A stretch of DNA of 6,654 nucleotides, from positions 1 to 6,654 of the forward strand of contig CANIAV010000045.1 in assembly GCA_947465365.1 (NCBI GenBank), written 5' to 3'. Below the pieces are notes generated by a model. It was given only the letters and a program-made list of their open reading frames with translations, was not told the DNA's origin and ran no database searches. A program made the position numbers and the translations under genes. The stretch is from Actinomycetota bacterium (GTDB lineage Bacteria > Actinomycetota > Actinomycetes > Nanopelagicales > Nanopelagicaceae). Shown piece after piece: positions 1-6,084 of this stretch (position 1 is its first letter; every line of letters starts with the position of its first letter).

Positions 1-816
1 ATCTGGCTCGGCGTAACTTGGATTTACGCAGGCTGGGATAAAGCCAGCGATCCCGGATTTCTAAGATCTGGATCGTCATCATTTATTGGCACGCAACTTT
101 CGGCATATGCCACATCTTCACCAGTTGGTTTTGCAATTAATAAGATGCTGGAACATTCCACACAAATTGGAATCTTCGTGATGCTCAGTGAATTTGCAAT
201 CGGTGCGGCTACGCTGCTTTGGATTGCACCAACTTGGGCAGCTTTAGGTGGCTTCGCTATGTCACTTAGTTTATGGCTAGCTAGCAGTTGGCACGTTAAG
301 CCATATTTCTTGGCTAGCGATTCGGCCTACACAATTTTATGGCTTAGCTACTTCCTCTTTCTCTATGGATCACGCCGCAAAAGTAATGTCGCCCTCGACA
401 GACGAGGATTTTTACGAGTTTCCACAGTCGCTGCCATCGCAATTGCTGGAGCTGGAGTTGGCAAGTTATTTCCAAAGGCAACGCCTGCTACTGCTGCAAC
501 AGGTTCAAAGTCGACTAGTAAAAAAATTATTAAGGATGCCGCCTTCAAAGTTGGCGCAACACAGACCTTTGTCTCTAAGGCAGGAACTCCTGCGGTACTT
601 TTCCGAACCAAAACTGGCGTCTTTGCATACTCTGCAGTCTGCACTCATCAAGGTTGCACCGTTCAATTTAACTCTGCCTCTAAGAATCTGCAGTGTGGCT
701 GCCACGGCGCAGTCTTTGATCCCTTTAACGGCGCAAAGGTATTAGCCGGTCCTGCCAATGCACCGCTGGCCAAGATTAAAATCGCCACTGAAGGCGCTTG
801 GATCGTAGAAGCTTAA
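1..816 (+). CDS. DoxX-like membrane domain fused to a Tat-dependent Rieske [2Fe-2S] domain (5' partial)
   Basis: The reading frame is open from the first base, so the true start lies outside the window; the ATG at 145 is internal, since the frame above it encodes membrane-type sequence of the same domain (IWLGVTWIYAGWDKASDPGF, typical of the DoxX/DoxD start). Numbering from the first codon seen, hydrophobic segments lie near 1-12, 55-76, 79-95 and 109-122, the four-helix layout of DoxX proteins. A twin-arginine motif DRRGFLRV (RR at 134-135) and a weakly hydrophobic stretch (142-154) follow, then an Ala/Thr/Ser/Lys linker and a Rieske domain (about 175-271). Cluster boxes are CTHQGC (214-219) and CGCHG (232-236): C214, H216, C232 and H235 should bind the cluster, and C219/C234 should form the usual disulfide. 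The protein is probably a membrane electron carrier with its Rieske domain outside the cytoplasm. Its redox partner is unknown; DoxD-like thiosulfate:quinone chemistry is possible but not shown. The domains are clear, the function is not. Confidence 0.88.
   Translation: MWLGVTWIYAGWDKASDPGFLRSGSSSFIGTQLSAYATSSPVGFAINKMLEHSTQIGIFVMLSEFAIGAATLLWIAPTWAALGGFAMSLSLWLASSWHVKPYFLASDSAYTILWLSYFLFLYGSRRKSNVALDRRGFLRVSTVAAIAIAGAGVGKLFPKATPATAATGSKSTSKKIIKDAAFKVGATQTFVSKAGTPAVLFRTKTGVFAYSAVCTHQGCTVQFNSASKNLQCGCHGAVFDPFNGAKVLAGPANAPLAKIKIATEGAWIVEA
640..720 (+). other. Rieske [2Fe-2S] cluster-binding boxes
   Basis: The two boxes are encoded at 640-657 (CTHQGC) and 694-720 (CGCHGAVFD), 12 residues apart. 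All four ligands (Cys, His, Cys, His) and both disulfide cysteines are present. The second box has Ala and Phe where respiratory bc1-type Rieske proteins carry the Ser and Tyr that hydrogen-bond to the cluster (CxCHGSxY). Confidence 0.9.
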
Positions 817-824
817 AGAAATTT

Positions 825-857
825 GCAAGTAAGTCACAGGAAAAACTAAGCAAGTAA
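825..857 (+). repeat. Pair of 8-base direct repeats upstream of the protease gene
   Basis: GCAAGTAA occurs at 825-832 and again at 850-857, 25 bases start to start, in the 56-base gap between the Rieske fusion gene and the protease gene. The spacing is about 2.4 helical turns. No hairpin terminator and no convincing -35/-10 pair is seen in this gap. The copies could bind a regulator or be chance in an A-rich spacer. Confidence 0.35.
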
Positions 858-872
858 AGGGATGATCTGAGA

Positions 873-1988
873 ATGAAGATTAATCGCACCCCCGTAAAAG
901 TTACCGCCGCCTTTATATTTGGCGCAGTTATTGCCGGATCAGTTGCAACGGCAGCCAATAATGCTGCAGTCAGCAACGTCGTAGTCTGCGCCGATAATCG
1001 TACGCAAGCTCTGACCTTGGCCAAAGCTGGGGTATGCGCGGCTAATAAGACGGTGATCGAAATTGGCAGCAATTCGATTAATGCGAAATCGATCTCAGCG
1101 TTAGTTACCCCTTCAGTTGTCTCTATCTCAGTCAAGTCAACCGCTGGAAGCGGAACAGGATCTGGTTCGATCTATAAAACAAATGCGACATCTAGTTACA
1201 TCATTACCAATAACCACGTTATCGAAAGCGCCGTAAACTCTGGCACCATCACCGTGGAATTCGCTGATGGATCAGAGATTCCGGCCACGATTGTCGGTCG
1301 CGATCGCATGTATGACGTAGCGGTCTTAATTGTTAAGAAGGGAAATTTGCCAGCAATTACCTTAGGTGATTCATCTAAAGTAAGCGTTGGCGATGAAGTA
1401 CTAGCAATTGGTTCACCTTTAGGACTTGCAAATACAGTTACTCAAGGAATTATCTCTGCGCTTAATCGCCCAGTAACAGCAGGTACTACAGATTCAACTT
1501 CATATGTAAATGCCATTCAGACTGATGCGGCGATTAACCCCGGAAACTCAGGCGGAGCGCTGGTTGATACCCAAGGCCGCATCATTGGCGTTAACTCAGC
1601 AATTGCTACTTTAACTTCAGGCGGCACTAGCGGCAGTATCGGATTGGGATTTTCAATTCCGATAAATGAAGCCAAACGCGTTATCGATGAAATTATCGCA
1701 ACCGGTAAATCAACTCGACCGGTGATGGGAGTTGTATTTGATGATGTATCTGCGGATACGCAAGCAAAAATTCTCCAGTTAACTCCCGGAGAAGGCGCCG
1801 AGAAAGCGGGAATAGTTGTTGGATCTATCATCACTTCAATCGATGGTGTAAAGATCAGTAACCGCGACGCCGCGATCGTGAAGATTCGCTCATATGCACC
1901 AGGCAGCGTGATCACCGTCGTCCTGACCTTGCCCGATGGCTCAAGCAAGAGCTACAAAGTCACCCTAGGTACAGCGCCTGCGGTTTAA
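873..1988 (+). CDS. htrA: HtrA/DegP-family trypsin-like serine protease with one PDZ domain
   Basis: This is a 371-residue exported or membrane-anchored quality-control protease. Residues about 8-28 form a hydrophobic N-terminal signal or anchor with an Ala-rich end (ATAA) that could be cleaved. A segment at 34-65 contains two cysteines (C39, C55). The S1 protease domain (about 72-283) has the full triad: His115 in TNNHVI, Asp148 in YDVAVL and Ser226 in NPGNSGGAL, plus the family stretches GSPLGL and GLGFSIPI. One C-terminal PDZ domain (about 285-366) should bind exposed C-termini of substrates. Layout and length are DegS/HtrA-like; the long cytoplasmic N-terminal extension of many actinobacterial HtrA proteins is absent. 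A possible ribosome site, AAAGGG at 856-861, lies 11 bases before the ATG. The gene follows the Rieske fusion by 56 bases on the same strand and could be co-transcribed with it. Protease identity is secure; the exact orthologue is not. Confidence 0.95.
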   Translation: MKINRTPVKVTAAFIFGAVIAGSVATAANNAAVSNVVVCADNRTQALTLAKAGVCAANKTVIEIGSNSINAKSISALVTPSVVSISVKSTAGSGTGSGSIYKTNATSSYIITNNHVIESAVNSGTITVEFADGSEIPATIVGRDRMYDVAVLIVKKGNLPAITLGDSSKVSVGDEVLAIGSPLGLANTVTQGIISALNRPVTAGTTDSTSYVNAIQTDAAINPGNSGGALVDTQGRIIGVNSAIATLTSGGTSGSIGLGFSIPINEAKRVIDEIIATGKSTRPVMGVVFDDVSADTQAKILQLTPGEGAEKAGIVVGSIITSIDGVKISNRDAAIVKIRSYAPGSVITVVLTLPDGSSKSYKVTLGTAPAV

Positions 1989-2048
1989 TTAACGTGCTCT
2001 TCATAATTAGAAGTGCAATTGTTACAAGAGGAGAGGTAGCCTTTTCCA

Positions 2049-2288
2049 ATGGCGCTATTTAAATTAGATATTTCTCTACCCGACCGCCCCGGTTCTTTAG
2101 GTCTATTGGCCTCAGCAATTGGCGCGGCCGGCGGCGATATCCGCGGACTCGTTGTTCTCAAATCTGAAGGCGGACGCGGTTTCGATGAAGTAACAGTTGC
2201 GGTGCCAGGCTCTGATCCAACAGATTTACTGGAAGTACTTGGATCAATTGGCGGCGTAGAAGTTATCTCTGTTACAGCTGTTCTGTAA
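2049..2288 (+). CDS. Free-standing ACT-domain protein
   Basis: This 79-residue protein is essentially one ACT domain and nothing else. The first strand (FKLDISL, residues 4-10) is followed by the ligand-loop motif DRPGSLGLLASAI (12-24), a helix, a second strand (DIRGLVVL), a Gly-rich turn, a third strand (FDEVTVAV, 45-52), a second helix (DLLEVLGSIGG) and a final strand (VEVISVTAV). ACT domains usually bind amino acids and act as dimers; single-domain proteins may be regulators, but the ligand here cannot be read from sequence. A strong purine-rich ribosome site, AAGAGGAGAGG (2026-2036), sits 12 bases before the ATG and supports this start. CATAAT at 2002-2007 resembles a -10 box, but no -35 partner is visible, so the gene may instead be read through from the protease gene 60 bases upstream. 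Its last 17 bases overlap the end of galK on the other strand. Confidence 0.85.
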   Translation: MALFKLDISLPDRPGSLGLLASAIGAAGGDIRGLVVLKSEGGRGFDEVTVAVPGSDPTDLLEVLGSIGGVEVISVTAVL

Positions 2289-2293
2289 TTTTT
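2272..2293 (+). terminator. Inverted repeat at overlapping convergent stop codons, possible weak terminator
   Basis: TTACAG (2272-2277) and CTGTAA (2283-2288) are exact reverse complements around a 5-base loop CTGTT, followed on the plus strand by five Ts (2289-2293). The outer three bases of each arm are the stop codons of the ACT gene (TAA, plus) and galK (TAA, read on minus). The stem is short and AT-rich, so termination would be weak. There is no T run on the minus-strand side, so it would act mainly for plus-strand transcription. Three of the six pairs are automatic because both genes end in TAA. Confidence 0.4.
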
Positions 2294-3411
2294 GCACCGC
2301 TACTTGGTAGCGAGGTAAAGAATCTTGGTTCAGTAAATCCGGCGCTACTAAAAGCTTTCGCTATTGCGATTTTAGCTGCGGGAATATCTGCCACTTTAAA
2401 GAGCGCAATTGCACTGCCTCCGAAACCTCCACCGATCATTCGGCCACCGAGAGAATTATTGGCTAGCGCGGTATCGACTGCCAGATTTAACTCAGGGCAC
2501 GATATTTCGAATAAGTCGCGCAGTGAGGCATGTGATTGGGTCAATATCTGACCTACAGCAGAGAAATCGCTCTGCTTTAACAAAACAACGCATTCATGCA
2601 CACGTTCAATATCTCGCACTACGTGTTCGGCGCGCATATATTCAAGTTCAGTTAATTTGCTACGTGATGTCTCCAGCTGGGCAATCGAGCAATCACGCAG
2701 AGCTTTGATCCCTAATTTGTTGGCCGCAGATTCACAGGATGCACGCCGTTCGGCATATCCACCGTCAACTAGAGCGTGATGAGCGCGGGTATCAACAATT
2801 AAAAGTTCTAGGCCAGCGCTTGCTAGATCAATTGGAATTTGTTCAGTCGATAAATCGCGACAATCCAATAGGAGCGCATTACCACTTTGCGCCATTAGCG
2901 ATACTGATTGATCCATAATGCCGCATGGCATACCTACATATTCATTTTCAGCGCGTTGGGCTAGCCGCGCTAGCTCAGGAAGCGAGTAATTGCTTTTAAA
3001 CAATTCATTTAGCGCAAGCGCAACTGAGCATTCCAGCGCAGCAGATGAAGAAAGCCCGGCGCCAAGTGCAACGCGGCCATCAACAAGAATATCTAAACCA
3101 TTTGTTATTTGATTTCCAAAGGCCCAGATAACACCGCAGATATAACGCTCCCATTTACCATCTAAGCCCGGCTTTAGATCATCTAAAGTGGTTTCAAATA
3201 TTTCATTGCGCCGCTGCATAGATGAGATTCGGATATGTCGATCTTGGCGGCGACTAACGGCTGCATATGTCCGATCACTAATTGCAAAGGGCATAACAAA
3301 ACCATCGCAGTAATCAACGTGCTCGCCAATTAGATTTACGCGACCTGGAGCTTCGCAGATAATCTCTGGTTTAGTGGAAAAGAGCTCAGTGAAGTTGGTC
3401 GCAAGTGACAT
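2272..3411 (-). CDS. galK: Galactokinase
   Basis: The enzyme phosphorylates alpha-D-galactose with ATP to galactose-1-phosphate, the first committed Leloir step, in the cytoplasm. It is a full-length (379 residues) GHMP-superfamily kinase. The galactokinase signature GRVNLIGEHVDY lies at residues 23-34, with Arg24 in the position of the catalytic arginine. The phosphate-binding motif GLSSSAALE is at 119-127, the catalytic Asp is Asp167 in GIMDQ, and the third GHMP motif GGRMIGGGFGGSAI is at 322-335. No key residue is missing. The ATG is only 3 bases beyond the galT stop, and no good ribosome site precedes it (only GAGATG about 16 bases before), so translation is probably coupled to galT. It is the last gene of the glpK-galT-galK cluster and ends inside the convergent ACT gene. 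Confidence 0.97.
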   Translation of the reverse strand: MSLATNFTELFSTKPEIICEAPGRVNLIGEHVDYCDGFVMPFAISDRTYAAVSRRQDRHIRISSMQRRNEIFETTLDDLKPGLDGKWERYICGVIWAFGNQITNGLDILVDGRVALGAGLSSSAALECSVALALNELFKSNYSLPELARLAQRAENEYVGMPCGIMDQSVSLMAQSGNALLLDCRDLSTEQIPIDLASAGLELLIVDTRAHHALVDGGYAERRASCESAANKLGIKALRDCSIAQLETSRSKLTELEYMRAEHVVRDIERVHECVVLLKQSDFSAVGQILTQSHASLRDLFEISCPELNLAVDTALANNSLGGRMIGGGFGGSAIALFKVADIPAAKIAIAKAFSSAGFTEPRFFTSLPSSGAKITEQL

Positions 3412-3414
3412 TAT

Positions 3415-4527
3415 TTATAGAACTACATCTCGCAGCTGGCCAGCAGATTGCTCTGGCTTTAGATCCATAATAAAAGCGCCCATCGCTGATTCACTGCCAG
3501 CTAAATACTTTAACTTTCCAGGTGCCCTGCGCACGCTTGTGATCTGCCAATGTAGCCGCAGTAAATCACGACCTTCGCGCACGGGTGCTTGATGCCAAGT
3601 TGCGATGTAAGCCATAGCAATTCCAAAGACACCATCTAGGCGGCGCATGACTTCTAGCGCAATTTCTGGGAAGGCATCAGATTGTTCGGGGGAGAGGCCA
3701 GCTAAATCGGCAACAGGTTTTAAAGGTGCAACGTGAATTTCAAAGGGATAGCGCGCTGCATATGGAACAAAGGCGACCCAGTGTTTATTTTGCGCCACGA
3801 TGCGATCGCCATCTTTTAACTCACGAGCTACGACATCATCGAATAAGACGCGTCCAGTATTTTCAAAGTGAAGTTGCGCAACAGCCAACATCTTCTGCAC
3901 ACGAGGTGGCAGATAAGAGTAAGCATAGATTTGGCCATGCGGATGAACTAAGGTCACGCCGACTTCTTCACCACGATTTTCAAATGGTGCAATGTGATGG
4001 ATATACGGCTCTTTCGATAGTTCACGGACGCGATCTGACCATGCTTCCAGTAAAACGCGTACACGTTGGGCAGTTAATTGGGCGAACGAACCACCGTGGT
4101 TATCGGTAAAACAGATTACTTCGCACTTGCCGGCGGCTGTTCCGGGATCAGTTTCAGTTCCGACCATATCGGGAATCGCCCAATCACCTTCTGGGCTACG
4201 CAAAGATGGAGAGCGATTATCGAAGACAACGATTTCGTAATTTGAATCAGGGATTTCCGTTAAGAGCTCTCCGATGGTTGGACAGAGCGGACATAACTCT
4301 TTCGGCGGCAAGAAAACACGACCTTGGCGATGAGCGGCCATAACTACCCATTCATTTACTAATGGATCTAAACGTAGTTCGCCGATGCCGGGTTGTTCTT
4401 CTTGCGGACGTTGATCTTTAGCGCTGCGAACTTGGCCTTGTGAGTCGTAGTAACGGATTGTGCGGCCATCGGCCATAGCTAAATCGCTACGGATTACTCC
4501 AGCGTTGAGTTTCTGCGACGGGCTCAT
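3415..4527 (-). CDS. galT: Galactose-1-phosphate uridylyltransferase
   Basis: The enzyme transfers UMP from UDP-glucose to galactose-1-phosphate, giving UDP-galactose and glucose-1-phosphate, by a covalent uridylyl-histidine intermediate. The 370-residue protein has the HIT-type active site HPHGQ at 195-199, with His197 as nucleophile. Probable zinc ligands are Cys79 and Cys82 (CPLC), His144 (FTDNHGGSF) and His195. The second half carries FEIHVAP (262-268), WHQAP (311-315) and RLHWQ (324-328), matching the other conserved histidine sites of the family. The N-terminal style (RLDPLVNEWVVMAAHRQ, then LPPKELCPLCP) is that of actinobacterial GalT. The start at 4527 is kept because residues 11-17 before Met18 still resemble the family N-terminus; no Shine-Dalgarno sequence precedes it, so coupling to glpK, which ends 18 bases upstream, is likely. 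Together with GalK it supplies two Leloir steps; the epimerase galE needed to recycle UDP-galactose is not in the window. Confidence 0.96.
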   Translation of the reverse strand: MSPSQKLNAGVIRSDLAMADGRTIRYYDSQGQVRSAKDQRPQEEQPGIGELRLDPLVNEWVVMAAHRQGRVFLPPKELCPLCPTIGELLTEIPDSNYEIVVFDNRSPSLRSPEGDWAIPDMVGTETDPGTAAGKCEVICFTDNHGGSFAQLTAQRVRVLLEAWSDRVRELSKEPYIHHIAPFENRGEEVGVTLVHPHGQIYAYSYLPPRVQKMLAVAQLHFENTGRVLFDDVVARELKDGDRIVAQNKHWVAFVPYAARYPFEIHVAPLKPVADLAGLSPEQSDAFPEIALEVMRRLDGVFGIAMAYIATWHQAPVREGRDLLRLHWQITSVRRAPGKLKYLAGSESAMGAFIMDLKPEQSAGQLRDVVL

Positions 4528-4545
4528 GGAGGCTAACTCTACGCG

Positions 4546-6033
4546 TTACTGAACCCAATTAAGAGTTCGTGCAACTGCCTCTTTCCACCGCGCCGCACCG
4601 GTTGCGCGTTCTTGCGCACTTTTACCCGGCGCCCAACGTTTTGATTCACGCCAATTTGCTTTAACTTCTTCAATTGATTGCCAATAGCCGACCGCCAGCC
4701 CTGCCGCATATGCAGCACCGAGCGCCGTTGTTTCAGTAATCAATGGCCGAATGATTTCGATTCCCATAATATCGGCCTGTAATTGCATGCAAAGTTCGCT
4801 CTCGGTTACTCCGCCATCTACGCGCATCTGCGTTATCGCAACTTCGCTATCAGCACACATCGCATCCATAATTTCCATAGTTTGATAACAGATTGCCTCA
4901 AGCGTTGCACGCGCTAGGTGCGCCTTGGTTGCAGCGCGCGTTAAGCCAACAATTGCCCCACGCGCATCGCTACGCCAATAAGGTGCAAAGAGCCCAGAAA
5001 AAGCTGGAACAAAGTAAACGCCTGCAGTATCGGTAACTGAACTTGCCAGAGCTTCTATTTCCGAGGCGCTGGAAATTATCTGTAATTCATCGCGCAGCCA
5101 TTGGATCGCAGAGCCTGTGACAGCAACTGATCCTTCCAGCGCGTATTGCGCAGGTTGATTACCAAATTTAAAGCAGACGGTAGTTAACAACCCATGTTTG
5201 GATCTAACAATTTCGGTACCCGTATTTAGTAGTGCAAAGTTACCTGTGCCATATGTTGTCTTAGAGCTTCCCTTTTCAAAACAGGCTTGTCCAACCATTG
5301 CTGCATGTTGGTCTCCTAAAATTCCAGCGATAGGAATCTCTGCACCAAAAGGACCATCTAATTTAGTCACACCATAGCGCTCCGAGGATGATTTAATTTC
5401 GGGAAGGATTTCAAGGGGTATTCCAAAAATTTCAAGAATATCTCTATCCCATTGCAAAGTTTCTAAGTTCATCAACATAGTTCTTGAAGCATTTGTTACA
5501 TCAGTGATATGTAACCCACCTGTTAGATTCCAGGTCAGCCACGAATCAATTGTGCCAACCCGCAAGTGGCCAGCGGCTTGCGCCTGCTTTACTGAAGCAA
5601 CGTTATTTAATAACCAATGAATTTTACTTGCTGAAAAGTAAGGAGCGATAGCCAGCCCAGTTCGGCCAATTAACTCTGATTTAACTTCATCACTTAAACC
5701 ATTTAGAAAATCTGCAGTTCGGGTATCTTGCCAAACAATTGCGTTGTGCAGGGCAACTCCGGTCTGATTATCCCAAGCCACGATCGTCTCACGTTGATTT
5801 GTCACGCCGATAGCGCTGATTTCGGATGCGGATATGCCACCTGAGGCGATTGCCGCACCAATAACTTCCTTAGTTCTCAGCCAAATTTCGCCTGCGTCAT
5901 GTTCTACCCAACCTGGTTTAGGGGTGAATTGTTGGTGCTCTTTTTGGGCTCTAGCCACGACAGTTCCGGATGAATCAAAGATCATGCAACGAGTGCTACT
6001 CGTACCTTGATCCAGGCTTGCTATGTATGACAT
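4546..6033 (-). CDS. glpK: Glycerol kinase
   Basis: The enzyme phosphorylates glycerol with ATP to sn-glycerol-3-phosphate, trapping it in the cytoplasm. The 495-residue protein is full length for the FGGY family. Motifs in order: the N-terminal phosphate loop DQGTSSTR (8-15), glycerol-binding NQRE (79-82, Arg81 and Glu82) and Tyr132, FGGY signature 1 YFSASKIHWLLNN (132-144), the catalytic base Asp241 in GILGDQHAA, the phosphate-binding stretch TTYGTGNF (259-266), and FGGY signature 2 starting at Gly359 and ending at Glu379 (GAIVGLTRA then HLARATLE). The C-terminal ATP site has RVDGGVTESE (404-413). The activation-loop region (215-238) lacks both the His phosphorylated by HPr in low-GC Gram-positives and the Arg that helps bind fructose-1,6-bisphosphate in E. 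coli. It is first in the cluster with galT and galK, and divergent from glpD. AAGGA lies almost against the ATG, too close to be a normal ribosome site, so a leaderless start is possible. Confidence 0.98.
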   Translation of the reverse strand: MSYIASLDQGTSSTRCMIFDSSGTVVARAQKEHQQFTPKPGWVEHDAGEIWLRTKEVIGAAIASGGISASEISAIGVTNQRETIVAWDNQTGVALHNAIVWQDTRTADFLNGLSDEVKSELIGRTGLAIAPYFSASKIHWLLNNVASVKQAQAAGHLRVGTIDSWLTWNLTGGLHITDVTNASRTMLMNLETLQWDRDILEIFGIPLEILPEIKSSSERYGVTKLDGPFGAEIPIAGILGDQHAAMVGQACFEKGSSKTTYGTGNFALLNTGTEIVRSKHGLLTTVCFKFGNQPAQYALEGSVAVTGSAIQWLRDELQIISSASEIEALASSVTDTAGVYFVPAFSGLFAPYWRSDARGAIVGLTRAATKAHLARATLEAICYQTMEIMDAMCADSEVAITQMRVDGGVTESELCMQLQADIMGIEIIRPLITETTALGAAYAAGLAVGYWQSIEEVKANWRESKRWAPGKSAQERATGAARWKEAVARTLNWVQ

Positions 6034-6084
6034 ATCCTTAAGCCTACATCCACCTTCTAGAAAACAGTATGGGGCGAAACAAAA
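6034..6084. promoter_or_regulatory. Divergent glpK-glpD control region
   Basis: Only 51 bases separate the two start codons, so both promoters, or at least their -10 regions and any operator, must lie here or inside the neighbouring gene starts. It contains an 8-base perfect palindrome, TTCTAGAA, at 6055-6062, near the centre. A repressor or activator of glycerol use could act on both genes from this spot. The boundaries are secure; the regulatory role is inferred from layout. Confidence 0.55.
6041..6046 (-). promoter_or_regulatory. Possible -10 box for glpK
   Basis: Read on the minus strand, TAGGCT fits the TAnnnT pattern of actinobacterial housekeeping -10 boxes and ends 7 bases before the glpK ATG. 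That spacing would put transcription start at or next to the A of the ATG, giving a leaderless mRNA. No convincing -35 is seen about 17 bases upstream, so this is tentative. Confidence 0.3.

Noticed and set aside
145..147. ATG at 145 as the start of the Rieske fusion gene
   Set aside because: The frame is open to the first base of the window and the 48 residues upstream look like the start of the same DoxX-type domain, so the ATG is internal.
365..745. 126-codon open frame on the plus strand inside the Rieske fusion gene
   Set aside because: It overlaps the Tat and Rieske coding region in another frame and its translation is Leu/Ser/Gln-rich with no family features; the Rieske frame is certain.
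1517..1948. 143-codon open frame on the minus strand opposite the protease gene
   Set aside because: It lies wholly within the PDZ and catalytic part of a clear protease gene and has no recognisable domain.
2002..2007. CATAAT as a promoter -10 box for the ACT gene
   Set aside because: It matches TATAAT at five of six positions, but no -35 partner is seen at 16-18 bases and the region is AT-rich, so I did not list it as a feature.
3726..4109. 127-codon open frame on the plus strand opposite galT
   Set aside because: It is antisense to the conserved core of galT, including the HPHGQ site, and its Arg/His-rich translation looks like a complement artefact.
4474..4476. Met18 of galT as the true start
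   Set aside because: The residues just before it (VIRSDLA) still match the expected actinobacterial GalT N-terminus and there is no in-frame ATG or GTG nearer to them than 4527.
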